Below, piece by piece: positions 7,229-15,285 of a stretch of DNA of 64,000 nucleotides (positions are counted from its first letter, which is position 1; each line of letters begins with the position of its first letter). The notes under the pieces are model-generated. The model saw only the letters and a program-made list of their open reading frames with translations. It was not told the origin of the DNA and made no database searches. The translations under genes were made by a program, and so were the position numbers. This DNA comes from a bacterium BMS3Abin14 (GTDB lineage Bacteria > BMS3Abin14): the NCBI GenBank assembly GCA_002897695.1, contig BDTG01000043.1, forward strand, positions 1-64,000. Direction: 5' to 3'.

Positions 7229-8290
7229 ATGTCGAATTACTTTAGTGTGTTTGAAACCATTGTTTTGGGAAACAGCATCTGGCGGTGGCTAACTGCCGGT
7301 GTTGTCCTGGTGATTGTTTACATAGCGCTGAGGTTGTGCGTAAAGGTTGTCGCCCGTTATCTCGGGAAACTTGCCGAAAGGACTGAATCAACGCTGGACG
7401 ATTTTATCGTTGATCTTCTGAAGGCCAGGACGAAACACCTCTTTTTCTTTGTTTTTGCCCTGTACGCTGCGACGCTGGCCCTCAGTCTTCCCGGCCGGAT
7501 AGCGTTGCTGATCACCGATGCCGCCATCATCTCCATCGCACTCCAGGTGGGCCTGTGGGGCAACGGGGTCGTCAACTACTTCATCTCCCGCCGGGCTTCA
7601 CGCGACGAGAATAAGCAGCTGAACCTGGAGGCCTATTCGGTTATCACCGTCATCGCCCGCGCGGTCCTGTGGACGGCTATCCTTCTTCTCGCTCTCCAGC
7701 ATCTCGGCGTGAAGGTTACGGCCCTTGTTGCAGGCCTGGGTGTCAGCGGCATCGCGGTGGCCCTCGCGGTCCAGAACATACTCGGCGATCTCTTCGCCTC
7801 CCTTTCCATCGTTTTCGACAGACCTTTCGTAATCGGTGATTTTATCGTGGTGGGTGACCTGGCGGGGACCGTGGAACACGTAGGTCTGAAGACTACCAGA
7901 CTCAGGAGCCTTTCCGGAGAGCAGCTCATTTTTTCCAATAATGACCTTCTGAGCAGCAGGATACAGAACTACCGCCGGATGAACGAAAGGCGGGTGGTCT
8001 TTTCCCTTGGAGTTACCTACCAGACCACCGCCGGGAATCTGGAGGCTATCCCGGGCTGGATTCGGGATATCATTCAATCACAGGAGAAAGTACGTTTCGA
8101 CAGGGCACACTTCAAAACCTACGGGGATTTTTCTCTTAACTACGAGGTTGTCTACTACGTTCTCGGCAGGGATTATGCCCTTTATATGGATATCCAGCAG
8201 GATCTCAATCTGGCGATATTCCGGAAGTTCGAGGAAAAGGGTGTGGAGTTCGCCTATCCGACGCAGACGGTGTTCGTAGAAAAGTCATGA
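7229..8290 (+). CDS. MscS-family mechanosensitive ion channel
   Basis: An inner-membrane channel of about 353 residues that would open under hypo-osmotic shock. There are four to five predicted membrane helices, with the last pore-lining helix in the typical glycine/alanine pattern (TALVAGLGVSGIAVALAVQN), followed by LGDLFASLSIVFDRPFVIGD and the cytoplasmic beta domain (GTVEHVGLKTTRLR) that defines MscS. The ATG at 7229 is preferred; a GTG at 7196 would overlap the upstream gene by 28 bases and lacks a ribosome site. It follows the trehalose phosphatase after 5 bases, so the two probably share a transcript. Confidence 0.9.
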   Translation: MSNYFSVFETIVLGNSIWRWLTAGVVLVIVYIALRLCVKVVARYLGKLAERTESTLDDFIVDLLKARTKHLFFFVFALYAATLALSLPGRIALLITDAAIISIALQVGLWGNGVVNYFISRRASRDENKQLNLEAYSVITVIARAVLWTAILLLALQHLGVKVTALVAGLGVSGIAVALAVQNILGDLFASLSIVFDRPFVIGDFIVVGDLAGTVEHVGLKTTRLRSLSGEQLIFSNNDLLSSRIQNYRRMNERRVVFSLGVTYQTTAGNLEAIPGWIRDIIQSQEKVRFDRAHFKTYGDFSLNYEVVYYVLGRDYALYMDIQQDLNLAIFRKFEEKGVEFAYPTQTVFVEKS

Positions 8291-8305
8291 GGGTCATCGT
8301 AACAA

Positions 8306-8389
8306 CGAGTACCTGGCGTTGAAACCTGTTTTCTCACGCCCGCTCGTCACACAGAAACGCGACTCGCTTAAGGCGCAAAGGACGCCAAG
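8306..8389. repeat. Second copy (one arm) of the CTCACGC/GACGCCAAG repeat
   Basis: It contains GAGTACCTG, then TTTTCTCACGCCCGCTCGTC, GACTCGCTTAAGG and GCAAAGGACGCCAAG, matching the left arm at 1890-1970 with only scattered changes and one short gap. The matching right arm is absent. It fills the space between mscS and the flavin reductase stop. Confidence 0.7.
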
Positions 8390-8392
8390 TCA

Positions 8393-8959
8393 TCAATCCT
8401 TCCGGCTGTACCCGTAACTTCCCAAAGCGTCCCCCAGCGACCTGTAGGAACGGTCCGGCGGTAAAAAGGCCAGGGGGTTGATTATCCCCATCCTGATCTT
8501 TCCATCCTCGTCGAAAGCATCCTCGGCAACATGGGTCGCCACGATCTCCCCCAGAAACATGTCGTGAATCCCCAGCGGGACTATTTCGGTAAGGCTGCAC
8601 TCGAGCGCGACGGAACACTCCTCGATGAGGGGAGGGGACACCTTTTCGGCCGGGGCAGCGGTCAGGCCTGCTTCCTTGAATTTGTCCACGTTCTTCCCGG
8701 AGATGATGCCGCAGAGGTCAACCTTTCTGATAATCTCCACAGGGGGGATATTGACCACAAACTGGCCTGTCTCCTTGATGATGCCGTGGGAGTAGCGGCT
8801 GGGCCTGATGCTTATGCTCACCATGGGAGGGTCGGAACAGATGATGCCTGCCCAGGCGATGGTGATGATGTTGGGTCGCCCCCCCTTGTCCTGACAGGTA
8901 ACCAGGACGACTGGAGCCGGGCACAGGAATGTTGAGGGTTTAACTGATCGTTTCTTCAT
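8393..8959 (-). CDS. Flavin reductase-like FMN-binding protein
   Basis: A 188-residue cytoplasmic protein of the split-barrel flavin-reductase family (flavoredoxin-like). The start PAPVVLVTCQDKGGRPNIIT and the following SDPPMVSISIRPSRYSHGII match the FMN-binding part of the family, and VVNIP and GKNVDKF follow at the usual spacing. Members reduce flavins or pass electrons from NAD(P)H or ferredoxin to partners; the substrate here cannot be told. It stands alone between two repeats on the minus strand, upstream of the amino-acid transporter genes that read the same way but separated from them by an insertion remnant. Confidence 0.85.
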   Translation of the reverse strand: MKKRSVKPSTFLCPAPVVLVTCQDKGGRPNIITIAWAGIICSDPPMVSISIRPSRYSHGIIKETGQFVVNIPPVEIIRKVDLCGIISGKNVDKFKEAGLTAAPAEKVSPPLIEECSVALECSLTEIVPLGIHDMFLGEIVATHVAEDAFDEDGKIRMGIINPLAFLPPDRSYRSLGDALGSYGYSRKD

Positions 8960-8978
8960 CTTATCCTCGTTTCAGAAT

Positions 8979-9192
8979 AGTCCAGAGTCCAGTGTCCAGA
9001 GTCGCAGATTCAAGTCCGAAACGCATAAAAAGAGGTGACATTGGGTTAAGTCTTGATAGTTTGAGTTTTAGCGGAAACCAAGCTAAGGAGACCACCCAAT
9101 GTCACACGGTTATATTAGCATTGAGGAGCGTGAAATCATAGCGTTTATGTCCCCGTGCCTGTCTTTCCCCTCTGGACACTGGACTCTGGACT
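8979..9192. repeat. Perfect 23-base inverted repeat enclosing an insertion-sequence remnant
   Basis: The arm 8979-9001 (built from AGTCCAG units) and the arm 9170-9192 are exact reverse complements over 23 bases. The 168 bases between them hold the IS30-like remnant. The same AGTCCAG unit recurs singly or in tandem near 14944, 15203, 24094, 43395, 53608 and 55283, always between genes. Confidence 0.8.
9035..9152 (+). mobile_element. IS30-like insertion sequence remnant (left end and transposase start)
   Basis: An ATG at 9099 with AAGGAG 8 bases upstream begins MSHGYISIEEREIIAFM, which resembles the helix-turn-helix start of IS30-family transposases, then loses similarity. Just upstream GTGACATTGGG (9035-9045) and CCCAATGTCAC (9095-9105) form a perfect 11-base stem that would hide the start codon in any read-through transcript, a known protection device in insertion sequences. 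Only about 120 bases survive. The assignment rests on 17 residues and is tentative. Confidence 0.5.
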
Positions 9193-9211
9193 GGTTTCCA
9201 TACCTCGACAC

Positions 9212-9943
9212 TCACAGTATCTGTGCAAGGAACAGCTTTGTACGTTCGTTCCGGGGATTGTTGAATATGTCCTGAGGCGTTCCAACCTCTACGATTTTTC
9301 CCTCGTCCATGAATATAGTCCTGTCGGCCACCTCTTTCGCGAAACCCATCTCATGGGTGACGCAAACCATGGTCATCCCCTCGCGTGCCAGCGTTTTCAT
9401 GACATCCAGAACCTCACCGATCATCTCCGGATCCAGAGCCGAGGTTGGTTCGTCAAAGAGCATGATCTTTGGCTGCATGGCAAGCGCCCTGGCTATAGCC
9501 ACCCGCTGCTGCTGACCGCCCGACAGCTGCCCCGGGTGGACAGGAGCTTTCTCGGGGATCCCCACCTTTTCCAGCAGCTTCATGGCGATCTCCTCGGCCG
9601 CCCTGGTGGATCGCCCCCGGACCTTTGTCTGGGCGATGGTTACGTTGCCCAATACAGTCATATGGGGAAAGAGGTTGAAGCTTTGGAAAACCATACCCAC
9701 TTCCGCCCGGACCTTGTTTATATTGGTTTCGAGATCGGTGAGCGAGATTCCGTCGATAACGACCTCCCCTTTGTCAACAGTCTCCAGATGGTTCAGGCAG
9801 CGCAGGAGTGTGCTTTTCCCTGAGCCGGAGGGACCCATGATGACCACCACCTCGCCCCTGTCGACGTGCATGGAGACATCGGTCAGGGCGTCGACCTGAT
9901 GAGTGGTGTAGAAGGTCTTGGAGATGTCCCGTACATCAATCAT
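9212..9943 (-). CDS. Polar amino acid ABC transporter, ATP-binding protein
   Basis: A 243-residue cytoplasmic ATPase of the GlnQ/HisP group that powers uptake by the permease encoded next to it. Walker A is GPSGSGKST, the Q-loop follows in [17 protein letters not shown], the ABC signature is LSGGQQQR, Walker B is [14 protein letters not shown] and the switch histidine is in [17 protein letters not shown] and the downstream arrangement are typical of polar amino acid importers. It is the last gene of a three-gene minus-strand set (binding protein, permease, ATPase); 72 bases separate it from the permease. Confidence 0.94.
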   Translation of the reverse strand: MIDVRDISKTFYTTHQVDALTDVSMHVDRGEVVVIMGPSGSGKSTLLRCLNHLETVDKGEVVIDGISLTDLETNINKVRAEVGMVFQSFNLFPHMTVLGNVTIAQTKVRGRSTRAAEEIAMKLLEKVGIPEKAPVHPGQLSGGQQQRVAIARALAMQPKIMLFDEPTSALDPEMIGEVLDVMKTLAREGMTMVCVTHEMGFAKEVADRTIFMDEGKIVEVGTPQDIFNNPRNERTKLFLAQIL

Positions 9944-10015
9944 GGTCGACTCGCAAAGTTCATCATGCAGGATGGGTGCAAGGCATGTATCCTGAAGAGA
10001 TTTTTTTCGCGGGTA

Positions 10016-10999
10016 TCAATCAATAGTCGCATACCTCCTCTCGAGGTACTGGACGAACATGGAAAGGGAGAAGGTCAGCATGAGATAGAGGGCCGCCACG
10101 GTAAAGAAGGCCTCGAATGGGTTGAACGTCGAGGTCGCGATCTCGCGGCCCGCCTTGGTGAGATCGGTAATGGCAATTATCGATACCAGGGACGAGTCCT
10201 TGATAAGTGATATGAACTGGCCCGCCAGAGGCGGCATTATGCGTTTGAGAGCCTGTGGAAGAATTATGAACTGCATGGCCTGGGGATAGGTCATGCCAAG
10301 GGACCTGGCGGCCTCCATCTGTCCCCTGTGAATGGACTGGATCCCGGCTCGCACGATCTCCGCCACGTACGCGCCGGCGAAGAAGGAGAGGGCCAGGATT
10401 CCGGCAACCTCGTTGGACAGTGAGAATAGCTGTCCGATGAAGAAGTAGAAGATGTAGATCTGGACCAGAAGAGGGGTCCCACGGATCAGTTCGATGTATC
10501 CTATGGCCAGCCATTTGGGCGCGGGGCTGGAGGATATGCGCGCAAGACCGGTAATGAGTCCGATGAACACCGCCAGGATAACCGAAATGAAGGACATTTT
10601 AAGGGTGAGCCATAGACCGATGAGGAGAATTCCCGGCACCCATTTTTTATATGATCCGATGACATCCCCTGAATCCAGGTTGTCGCCCTCGTAAACCTCT
10701 ACTTCTCCGGCAGGCACCCGGTACGTTTCGTCCTTTCCGTCGAAAGTGCGCAGGACGACCACTCTGTCTTTCCCGTCATCCCTGATGGCCGAGACAGTGC
10801 CAGGGTCCGTTGCCGTTATATCTATCTGTTTATGGAAATAGAGATATCGGGGCATTCGCTGCCATTGCCAGATGTAATCAATCTTTTCTGTGGCCCTTCC
10901 GATTCCGAGGACCATGCCGAGGAGAACGAGGACGAGGATACTCCAGGAGATGCTGTGTCGAACCCTTACATCACGGGACAGGCGTTTTAAAGCATTCAA
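10016..10999 (-). CDS. Polar amino acid ABC transporter, permease protein
   Basis: An inner-membrane permease of the HisM/GlnP type, 327 residues, longer than the usual 220-250. The extra length is N-terminal: a first membrane helix (about 17-35) followed by a roughly 80-residue extracytoplasmic segment (about 36-115, TDPGTVSAIRDDGKDRVVV) before the conserved core. The core has the EAA loop ARSLGMTYPQAMQFIILPQA that docks on the ATPase, and the GTPLLVQIY and FISLIKDSSLVSII motifs of this family. A single permease probably forms a homodimer. A strong hairpin separates it from the binding-protein gene upstream. Confidence 0.93.
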   Translation of the reverse strand: MNALKRLSRDVRVRHSISWSILVLVLLGMVLGIGRATEKIDYIWQWQRMPRYLYFHKQIDITATDPGTVSAIRDDGKDRVVVLRTFDGKDETYRVPAGEVEVYEGDNLDSGDVIGSYKKWVPGILLIGLWLTLKMSFISVILAVFIGLITGLARISSSPAPKWLAIGYIELIRGTPLLVQIYIFYFFIGQLFSLSNEVAGILALSFFAGAYVAEIVRAGIQSIHRGQMEAARSLGMTYPQAMQFIILPQALKRIMPPLAGQFISLIKDSSLVSIIAITDLTKAGREIATSTFNPFEAFFTVAALYLMLTFSLSMFVQYLERRYATID

Positions 11000-11034
11000 C
11001 AGGGGTTTTCCCCTTCAGGATGTCAGGATGAAAA

Positions 11035-11074
11035 CGGTTACCGGGGAGGCTGTACCGCTCCCCCCCGGTAACCG
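11035..11074 (-). terminator. Hairpin between binding-protein and permease genes (partial terminator)
   Basis: CGGTTACCGGGGAG (11035-11048) pairs with CTCCCCCCCGGTAACCG (11058-11074). Read on the minus strand the stem is followed by TTTT, so it resembles an intrinsic terminator placed after the binding-protein gene. It would let the binding protein be made in excess over permease and ATPase, or protect its mRNA end. Confidence 0.7.
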
Positions 11075-11113
11075 GAGGATCGTCAATCGGAGAGATTCTT
11101 TACGAGGCCGCCC

Positions 11114-11935
11114 TTACTGGACGGTCTTTACCCAGTCGGTGCCGATGATCCACTTATTGTAGATCCGGTCGTAGCGGCCATCCCCTTTGACCTGGCGCAG
11201 GAAATTGTTCAACCAGTTGAGAAAATCCGGATCACCCTTCTTGACCGCCCACCCGAGAGGCTCGAAGGTGAAAGGCTTATCAAGGAACACCAGCTTTCCC
11301 TGACCCTTCTGGGCGAAGAAAACCGAGCAGTACGGCAGATCATACACGAAGGCGTCAGCGCGGCCGTTGATGACCTCCATGGCAGCTTCAGGTTCAGTTT
11401 CGAAACTTTTGTAGTTGGCTTTCGGGATGAGCCTCTTGGTCGCCTGTTCCCCGGTGGTTCCCAGCTTGGAAACCACCGTGTATTTTTTATTGTTCAGGTC
11501 CCTGTAACTTTTGACCTTGCCCTCCAGTTTTTTGGAGATGAGGATAGTCTGCCCGACGATGATATATGGATTAACAAAGTTGATCTTCAGGTTTCTCTCC
11601 TGGGTTATGGTCATGCCGCTCATGATGATGTCGAATTTGTTCGTTAAAAGGGCGGGGATAATACCGTCCCAGGCAGTGTTGACGAGCTTCAGTTTTACGC
11701 CCATGGACTTGGCCATCTCTTTGGCCATGCTAACGTCAAAACCGACGATATCTCCTCTTTTGTCCCTCATTTCAAATGGGAGATATCCCGTCTCCAGCCC
11801 GACGCGCAGGGTGCCTGATCGAATGATTGACTCAAGGGTTGAACTCTTGGCCAGATCGATGTTAGCGGCATGCACCGGCAGTGACGGAAGAACAAGAACA
11901 GCGGCAAGTGTTAATAAAGCGGCGAAACGTTTCAT
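11114..11935 (-). CDS. Polar amino acid ABC transporter, periplasmic substrate-binding protein
   Basis: A secreted binding protein of 273 residues (solute-binding family 3). A signal peptide covers residues 1-23 (ending VHA). The mature domain shows the family signature GTLRVGLETGYLPFEMRDKR followed by GFDVSMAKEMAKSMG, WDGIIPALLTNKFDIIMSGM and the cross-over segment near GWAVKKGDPDFLNWLNNFL. The ligand arginine/aspartate pattern fits a polar amino acid, but which one is not clear. It is the first gene of the minus-strand transporter set and has GGGAGG 6-7 bases before its ATG. Confidence 0.93.
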   Translation of the reverse strand: MKRFAALLTLAAVLVLPSLPVHAANIDLAKSSTLESIIRSGTLRVGLETGYLPFEMRDKRGDIVGFDVSMAKEMAKSMGVKLKLVNTAWDGIIPALLTNKFDIIMSGMTITQERNLKINFVNPYIIVGQTILISKKLEGKVKSYRDLNNKKYTVVSKLGTTGEQATKRLIPKANYKSFETEPEAAMEVINGRADAFVYDLPYCSVFFAQKGQGKLVFLDKPFTFEPLGWAVKKGDPDFLNWLNNFLRQVKGDGRYDRIYNKWIIGTDWVKTVQ

Positions 11936-11954
11936 TGCTCCCTCCTAAGTGAAA

Positions 11955-11994
11955 TTTGACAGGGTTGTAAAAAGTCCATCAATGGCTTTTTACC
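11955..11994. repeat. TTGACAGGGTTGTAAAAAGTC-type palindromic repeat
   Basis: TTGACAGGGTTG is followed by GTAAAAAGTCCAT and its partner ATGGCTTTTTAC, which form a hairpin. It lies directly upstream of the substrate-binding-protein gene (minus strand). Full or half copies recur at about 13799, 17950, 21795, 47517, 48743, 57628, 61824 and 61948. The leading TTGACA could be mistaken for a -35 box. Confidence 0.65.
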
Positions 11995-12016
11995 GGTTAA
12001 GTATCCTGAAACAGCT

Positions 12017-12169
12017 TCAGTACGATTTTCCTTCGTCAAGGAGTTCGCAAAGGACCATTCGAACTCCGCAGTCCGGGCACCTGGGGATTTCTTCCTTGGG
12101 AAGGTAGATGATCGCTGTCCGGCCGCACTTGGGACATTTCACCTGAACGGCCTCGGCTTTTTCACGCAA
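12017..12169 (-). CDS. Small zinc-ribbon protein
   Basis: A 50-residue protein with two CxxC pairs (KCPKCGRTA and RCPDCGVRM), the pattern of a zinc ribbon. It has no further recognisable domain and may bind nucleic acid or a protein partner. The TTG at 12169 is chosen because an almost perfect ribosome site (AAGGAGGT) lies 6 bases upstream; a frame from an ATG at 12214 would translate that ribosome site and lacks one of its own. It is transcribed away from the membrane-protein gene at 12344. Confidence 0.65.
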   Translation of the reverse strand: MREKAEAVQVKCPKCGRTAIIYLPKEEIPRCPDCGVRMVLCELLDEGKSY

Positions 12170-12293
12170 CCCAACACCTCCTTCTTCCTTATGAAAATAT
12201 ATCATCGCTGTCATATCGGGTCAATGAGCGTGTTCGCCCGCCACAGATCTTTCCATGCAGGCTAATTCCCTGGACCGGGCATGGAAAGGCATG

Positions 12294-12322
12294 TTGACAG
12301 TGATCGGGGGCTGCCTTAAAAT
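12294..12322 (+). promoter_or_regulatory. Sigma-70 promoter upstream of the membrane-protein gene
   Basis: A perfect TTGACA (12294-12299), a 17-base spacer and TAAAAT (12317-12322), 21 bases ahead of the GTG start at 12344. The untranslated leader would be very short. Confidence 0.7.
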
Positions 12323-12343
12323 GGCGCCGTCAAGGAGGTTTAT

Positions 12344-12739
12344 GTGGAGGATTATCTGGTCCCGATTCTGGGTTCAGTGACAGGCGTGAAAATGGCCCAG
12401 TGGAAGGTTATCTTTTTCTTTTCACTGAAAGTTTTTCTTTTCTGTGTCCCTTTTATTGTTCTGGGTCTGCTCATCGAACATGACGTGATCCGGGTGCCTG
12501 TGAAAAACAGGGTTATCAAGATCTGCGTGGCGCTTCTGTTTGCCACTCCTGTTTTTCTTTTCGGTCTGTTTAACTTTATTGCTCCACGGCTGCCCGATGC
12601 ATTCTGGGCCACCCATTCCACCCTGGAACAGTTCTGGATCATGGAAGGAAAATGGTCTCCGCTTGTTCTCATGGCAATTGTGATCCTTTTTGTGCTCCTG
12701 TATCTCCTTGAGACGATAGGTGGAGAGCTGACGAAATAG
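12344..12739 (+). CDS. Hypothetical inner-membrane protein with three predicted helices
   Basis: I do not recognise this 131-residue protein. It has three hydrophobic segments, roughly residues 22-44, 62-82 and 106-124, the last two separated by a loop with APRLPDAFWATHSTLEQFW. It has no cysteines apart from two within the helices and no obvious catalytic motif. The start is the GTG at 12344, which has AAGGAGG 5 bases upstream and a good promoter just before that, so the gene is very probably real and independently expressed. It is followed by the rplM-rpsI operon, which has its own promoter. Confidence 0.75.
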   Translation: MEDYLVPILGSVTGVKMAQWKVIFFFSLKVFLFCVPFIVLGLLIEHDVIRVPVKNRVIKICVALLFATPVFLFGLFNFIAPRLPDAFWATHSTLEQFWIMEGKWSPLVLMAIVILFVLLYLLETIGGELTK

Positions 12740-12785
12740 GATCTTGGGCTTTTTGGACTTCCGAACAGAAACCCGTCGATGGCTA

Positions 12786-12814
12786 TTGACATGATTGGCA
12801 ATTTGTACTAATGG
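12786..12814 (+). promoter_or_regulatory. Sigma-70 promoter for rplM-rpsI
   Basis: TTGACA (12786-12791), a 17-base spacer and TAATGG (12809-12814), leaving a leader of about 45 bases before the rplM ATG. The -35 is perfect; the -10 matches moderately. Confidence 0.6.
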
Positions 12815-12865
12815 TTCCCTTTCGTTTCGGGTTGTTCTGTCTATTCAGCGAGGAATCAAGCAGCG

Positions 12866-13294
12866 ATGAAAACGTTCAGTGCAAAAAAGGAAGAGGTTCA
12901 AAGGCGGTGGGTCGTTGTGGATGCTGAGGATGCCGTTCTCGGAAGGCTCGCTTCCCAGGTTGCCAGCATCATCAGGGGAAAGAACAAACCGATTTTTACT
13001 CCCCATGTGGACACGGGTGATTTTGTTATAGTTGTGAACGCCGAAAAGGTCCGGTTGACCGGCAATAAACTTGATCAGAAGTTTTACTATCGCCACTCCG
13101 GCTATCCAGGCGGCATCAAGGGTGTCTCCGCCCGGGACCTGCTTCAAAAAAAGCCTGAAATGCTGGTCAGGAATGCCGTTCGGGGGATGCTTCCCAAAAA
13201 CAGGCTTGGCAGACAGATGATAGGTAAACTGAAGATATACGCAGGACCGGAGCATCCCCATGAGGCACAGCAGCCCAGGAAAGTCTCCATTTGA
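12866..13294 (+). CDS. rplM: 50S ribosomal protein L13
   Basis: A large-subunit ribosomal protein of 142 residues, the usual length. It has the L13 hallmarks: [20 protein letters not shown] near the start, [20 protein letters not shown], the [10 protein letters not shown] motif and [13 protein letters not shown]. It is paired with rpsI 36 bases downstream, the conserved bacterial arrangement, and both probably share the promoter at 12786-12814 and the terminator at 13747-13779. Confidence 0.98.
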   Translation: MKTFSAKKEEVQRRWVVVDAEDAVLGRLASQVASIIRGKNKPIFTPHVDTGDFVIVVNAEKVRLTGNKLDQKFYYRHSGYPGGIKGVSARDLLQKKPEMLVRNAVRGMLPKNRLGRQMIGKLKIYAGPEHPHEAQQPRKVSI

Positions 13295-13330
13295 CTCCAC
13301 CTATTTGATCCCAGAGGGTAAATATTAAAG

Positions 13331-13723
13331 ATGGAACAGACGACATACTACGGGACAGGGAAAAGAAAGACCTCCATTGCGCGCGTATGGCTGAAGGAGG
13401 GGGATGGAAAGATCCATATCAACAGGAAAGAAGCTGACGGATATCTGGGCAGGGAAACCCTGAAGATGATAATCATGCAGCCCTTCGATGTGACGGGGAC
13501 CGTTGGACAGTTTGATGTCAATGTCACTGTCAAGGGCGGCGGTGTCAGCGGCCAGGCCGGGGCCATAAAACATGGTATCAGCAGGGCCCTCCTTAACATC
13601 TCGGGCGAATACAGGAAGCCGCTTAAAAAAGCGGGATATCTGACCAGGGACGCTCGAGAGGTTGAGCGTAAGAAGTATGGACAGAAGGGCGCCCGTGCGA
13701 GGTTCCAGTTCTCCAAACGTTGA
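13331..13723 (+). CDS. rpsI: 30S ribosomal protein S9
   Basis: A small-subunit ribosomal protein of 130 residues. It starts [19 protein letters not shown], contains the conserved [19 protein letters not shown] segment and ends with the basic [17 protein letters not shown] tail that reaches the P-site tRNA in the ribosome. It is the second gene of the rplM-rpsI operon, and a strong terminator follows. Confidence 0.98.
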   Translation: MEQTTYYGTGKRKTSIARVWLKEGDGKIHINRKEADGYLGRETLKMIIMQPFDVTGTVGQFDVNVTVKGGGVSGQAGAIKHGISRALLNISGEYRKPLKKAGYLTRDAREVERKKYGQKGARARFQFSKR

Positions 13724-13746
13724 TCTTTCCTCGACAGGAATTTTCA

Positions 13747-13779
13747 GGGGAAGGGCCGTTGCGGCTCTTCCCCTTTTTT
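13747..13779 (+). terminator. Intrinsic terminator of the rplM-rpsI operon
   Basis: GGGGAAGGGCCG pairs with CGGCTCTTCCCC (one G-T pair) across a TTG loop and is followed by seven T. It sits 23 bases after the rpsI stop. Confidence 0.92.
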
Positions 13780-13880
13780 ATCCACCGTGAAACGCTTTAT
13801 GGGCTTTTTACGACTCTGTTAATGATTTGTGATATGATTCAATACCTTGGCTGTTCAGGGTAATGTAGACGGGAGGGACG

Positions 13881-14927
13881 ATGACCGCCAGAGTGGGCAT
13901 AATCGGGGCAACGGGTTATACGGGGATGGAGCTCATCCGGATTCTGCTGCGTCACCCCGAGGCGGACCTGACATACGCCTCGTCCAGAAGGTGGGCCGGA
14001 AAGCATCTTTTCGAGGCATTTCCAGCCTTGTCCGGACAGACGGACCTGAGGTTCAGGGCCTTGGATCCGGCCGAGGCAGCCCTGGAATCGGACCTGGTTT
14101 TCGTTTGCCTTCCCCACGGGGGGGCCATGGATACCTCAGCTGCCCTGATGGAAAAAGGGGTTCGAACCATCGACCTGAGCGCCGACTTCAGGTTGCGGGA
14201 ACGGGAGGTCTACGAGGAGTGGTATGGTCCCCACAGTCAGGCCCAACTGCTTTCGGCCGCCGTAAACGGCTTCCCCGAGCTTTTCCGGGGGGAAATATGT
14301 GACGCTTTACTTGTGGCCAACCCGGGGTGTTATCCGACCAGCATAATCCTGGGGTTGGTCCCGCTTGTGGAAAAGGGTCTTCTGAAGACGAATTCTATTA
14401 TTGCAGACTGCAAGTCCGGTGTAAGCGGAGCCGGAAGGGAACCTAAGGATAATCTCCATTTTCCAGAGGTGGAGGGCAACTTCTCGGCCTATGGAATTGC
14501 CGGCGTGCACAGGCACACTCCCGAGATTGACCAGGAACTGACCAGGGTAGGGGGGATGGAAGTCAAGGTGACCTTTTCCCCGCATTTGCTTCCGGTCAGC
14601 AGGGGGATATTCTCGACAATCTATGCCGAACCAGCTGATTCCCTTGATGAGGAAGCCGTCTGTGATCTGTACAGGGAACGATACGGGGATGAGCCGTTCG
14701 TACGGATCCGTGAGAATCAGGAACCGCTTCCGACCTTGAAGGAGGTTCGCGGAACCAACATGTGCATCATCGCCCCCAGGATAGATCGGAGAAACGGAAA
14801 GGTGATAATTATATCCTGTCTGGATAATCTTGTGAAAGGGGCCTCCGGACAGGCTGTACAGAACATGAATGTCATGCTGGGCCTTCCCGAGACCCTCGGG
14901 CTGCTGGATCTGCCCCTTATTCCGTAG
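13881..14927 (+). CDS. argC: N-acetyl-gamma-glutamyl-phosphate reductase
   Basis: A cytoplasmic NADPH-dependent enzyme of arginine biosynthesis that reduces N-acetylglutamyl-phosphate to the semialdehyde. The N-terminal dinucleotide-binding motif is GIIGATGYTGMEL, CLPHG follows, and the catalytic cysteine is Cys150 in ANPGCYPTS. GVSGAGREPK and the histidine in GVHRHTPEI are also conserved. The length of 348 residues is normal. The ATG has GGGAGG 6 bases upstream. It is a lone arg gene here, between the ribosomal operon terminator and a repeat-filled gap. Confidence 0.97.
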   Translation: MTARVGIIGATGYTGMELIRILLRHPEADLTYASSRRWAGKHLFEAFPALSGQTDLRFRALDPAEAALESDLVFVCLPHGGAMDTSAALMEKGVRTIDLSADFRLREREVYEEWYGPHSQAQLLSAAVNGFPELFRGEICDALLVANPGCYPTSIILGLVPLVEKGLLKTNSIIADCKSGVSGAGREPKDNLHFPEVEGNFSAYGIAGVHRHTPEIDQELTRVGGMEVKVTFSPHLLPVSRGIFSTIYAEPADSLDEEAVCDLYRERYGDEPFVRIRENQEPLPTLKEVRGTNMCIIAPRIDRRNGKVIIISCLDNLVKGASGQAVQNMNVMLGLPETLGLLDLPLIP

Positions 14928-15285
14928 GAGAAAGTTCAAGGCCCGGAGTCCAGGGTCCAACGGTTACTACAGATCCTTTCGTTTTACAGGGCCGAAAAAA
15001 TCCATTCATGGTTTTTTTCTTCACCACAACCCCACGCGGTGCCGGGTAATTAACAAAAAGTCCAATTATATCGAAAGGTTACGGCTTAACATCCAGCCTG
15101 TTTTTCTTGACACCCCATCGGTCGCGTGTTAACTCTTAATCGAGATATGGGCAATGGGCAATAAAAGCAAGTTTGGCGTTCGAATTTCAAGGTTGTTTCC
15201 ACTCTGGACTCTGGACTCTGGACTCTCCCGGCCTGAGCTTGCCGAAGGGCCGGCGGCCGGGAGTTGAACCGGTAAAGGGGATCAA
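14928..15285. other. Repeat-rich intergenic interval
   Basis: No gene is supported in this 358-base gap. It holds an AGTCCAG unit (about 14944), a half-copy of the AAAAAGTCC hairpin family (about 14990-15025, GCCGAAAAAATCCATTCATG then GGTTTTTTTC), a TCTGGAC tandem (15203-15228) and CCTGAGCTTGCCGAAGGGCC (about 15231-15250), a sequence that turns up as a dispersed repeat in unrelated bacteria. TTGACA at about 15108 lacks a good -10 partner. Confidence 0.55.

Noticed and set aside
11955-11960. TTGACA in the hairpin repeats as promoter -35 boxes
   Set aside because: The sequence is part of a repeated element present in both orientations, and a -10 box at 17 bases is missing.
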